A DNA stretch of 64,000 nt, taken from contig NZ_JAVRHX010000001.1 of assembly GCF_031846345.1 (NCBI RefSeq), forward strand, positions 124,001-188,000, read 5' to 3'. The DNA is from Glaciecola petra (GTDB lineage Bacteria; Pseudomonadota; Gammaproteobacteria; Enterobacterales; Alteromonadaceae). Below the pieces are notes generated by a model. It saw only the letters and a program-made list of their open reading frames with translations, made no database searches and had not been told where the DNA came from. The position numbers and the translations under genes were made by a program. This document shows positions 63,075-64,000 of the stretch, piece by piece (within the stretch, counting starts at the first letter, position 1; the number at the start of each line of letters is the position of its first letter).

Positions 63075-63239
63075 CGTTTATTCCTATTTAAAAAAAGCTA
63101 ACAGTAAAGACATCTAATTACTTTACTAGTTCAGAAAAACCGCCGCAAGGATATCATAAGACACGCTCTATTTCATAGAAGAGAGATGGTATCTCTCGCG
63201 ACGCTGTAGCACATAGATAAATATATCTTTGTGCATAAC

Positions 63240-64000
63240 TCACCACCTATAGCTGGCGCTTAGCATAACTCGGCTAGATTCTCCGCTAAAGCCAATTACG
63301 TCTTCATACTTCTCATTTAATATATTACTCAATCTGACATTGAAGTTTACATACCTATTGTACGTGAATATATAATTTGCACTTAAAAGCCAATAACTCT
63401 GTAATCCTATTACCACGGAAGGCTCAGGAAAGGGCGGGAAAAAACGGTCAAGGCGACTCCCCGTGTAATCTGCTTGAAGATAGAATTGATGAGTGTTATT
63501 GATATAAGAGATATTAACAGAGCCTGAATGGGGCGAGCGACGTAATTCTGCTTGTGAATTTTCGCTGGCATCTAAATAGCTATAATGAGCCTTCCAATTT
63601 ACTGAAGCACCATTTTTAAAAGTGTCTATTTCGCCATTAAGGCTTACTTCGAAACCTTCTCGAGTGCTATTGATGTCAGCGTTTTGAGCCGTAAATTGCC
63701 CACTATTAGCATCAAAAACAAAGCCAAGAATTTCATTTTGCAGTGTTGCTTTAAACCAGGCTAGTTGTAGTTCGTTGTTTTTACCCAACCATCCACCCAA
63801 GTAACCACCAAAAAAAGCACCAGACCAAGTTAACCCCAACTCTACGCTTTCTTGTTGTTCTGGTTCTAAATCTGGATTACCTAAAAATGTTTGTGGGAAA
63901 AATCCAAAACGCTCAGTGAATGTTGGGTTGTTAACTGCAGTACCATTGCTTATAAACGCTCTCCAATGATTATTTATTTGATAAGTTGCGCCTATCCTGT
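63240..64000 (-). CDS. TonB-dependent receptor, C-terminal part (BtuB-like), partial
   Basis: The frame is open from the right edge (about 252 residues visible) to the stop at 63240-63242; the start lies outside the window, so an internal TTG at 63839 is not the true start. The sequence is beta-barrel strands: SNGTAVNNPTFTERFGFF then LGNPDLEPEQQESVELGL is the conserved barrel segment of BtuB/colicin-type receptors, and the last strands end VMLSASYRW. It imports a large nutrient such as cobalamin or a siderophore; cobalamin is only a guess. Any B12 riboswitch would be outside the window. A small hairpin (63181-63197) follows the stop. Confidence 0.88.
   Translation of the reverse strand, partial: RIGATYQINNHWRAFISNGTAVNNPTFTERFGFFPQTFLGNPDLEPEQQESVELGLTWSGAFFGGYLGGWLGKNNELQLAWFKATLQNEILGFVFDANSGQFTAQNADINSTREGFEVSLNGEIDTFKNGASVNWKAHYSYLDASENSQAELRRSPHSGSVNISYINNTHQFYLQADYTGSRLDRFFPPFPEPSVVIGLQSYWLLSANYIFTYNRYVNFNVRLSNILNEKYEDVIGFSGESSRVMLSASYRW

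Noticed and set aside
63103..63197. Hairpins AGTAAAG/CTTTACT and GAGAGAT/ATCTCTC downstream of the TonB-dependent receptor gene
   Set aside because: Short stems with no directly adjoining U-tract; not strong enough to list as terminators.
1..64000. CRISPR arrays, tRNA/rRNA genes, insertion sequences, prophage
   Set aside because: I looked for regular spaced repeats, tRNA cloverleaf arms, transposase and phage-like frames and saw none. A covariance-model tRNA scan would settle the tRNA question.

Overview
The window looks like a chromosomal segment of an AT-rich marine gammaproteobacterium of the order Alteromonadales (Glaciecola/Paraglaciecola/Alteromonas-like). This is an inference from gene content and order: rpmE-priA-ftsN-hslVU, tamAB, tolC next to nudF-yqiB-yqiA-parE, epmB beside efp-epmA, a PEP-CTERM/PrsT surface-protein system, and cyclophilin-rlmG. 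Most genes are housekeeping. I saw no rRNA, tRNA, CRISPR array, insertion sequence or phage module.

Layout. 0-11 kb: start of rpmE (minus strand), a lipoprotein hydrolase overlapping priA, a short ftsN, hslVU behind a very good sigma-32 promoter, a cyclic-nucleotide-domain/aspartase fusion directly after hslU, and an M16 peptidase. 11-24 kb: a likely split peptide natural-product (RiPP) system. On the minus strand are an ATP-grasp ligase and a 68-residue precursor-like peptide with a textbook double-glycine leader. tamAB, a carbohydrate-binding-like secreted protein and a GST follow. Then comes a tightly coupled minus-strand operon of HlyD-type adaptor, C39-peptidase ABC exporter and a 71-residue LuxR-type HTH protein. 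Together these could make, cleave, export and regulate one modified peptide.

24-27.3 kb: a pyridine-nucleotide themed run (pnuC, NadR-like kinase, yqhD, cobB). 27.3-33.4 kb: secreted beta-propeller amidohydrolase, secreted transglutaminase-like protein and cysG, all minus strand. 33.4-33.7 kb: a MITE-like long inverted repeat and the deaD terminator. 33.7-45.6 kb: deaD, prsT, a one-domain voltage-gated channel with a Ca-type selectivity filter, tolC, nudF-yqiB-yqiA-parE (no cpdA), and a PEP-CTERM-like protein behind a sigma-54 promoter.

46-64 kb: an anchored protein of unknown function, a TraB/GumN protein, a small YjfB-like gene, the EF-P modification group (epmB/efp/epmA), a GGCT-like protein, an acetolactate synthase-like/aldehyde dehydrogenase operon, a zinc-ribbon protein (DUF6671-like), a secreted methyltransferase-fold protein, periplasmic cyclophilin, rlmG, alkB, a bolA-family gene, a SulP transporter, dsbA, and the 3' part of a TonB-dependent receptor gene running off the window.

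The most promising system is the ATP-grasp / GG-leader peptide / C39 exporter set. Other notable items are the aspartase fusion, the channel filter, the RpoN-driven PEP-CTERM gene and the inverted-repeat element near cysG. All family assignments come from reading motifs by eye; no database search was run.
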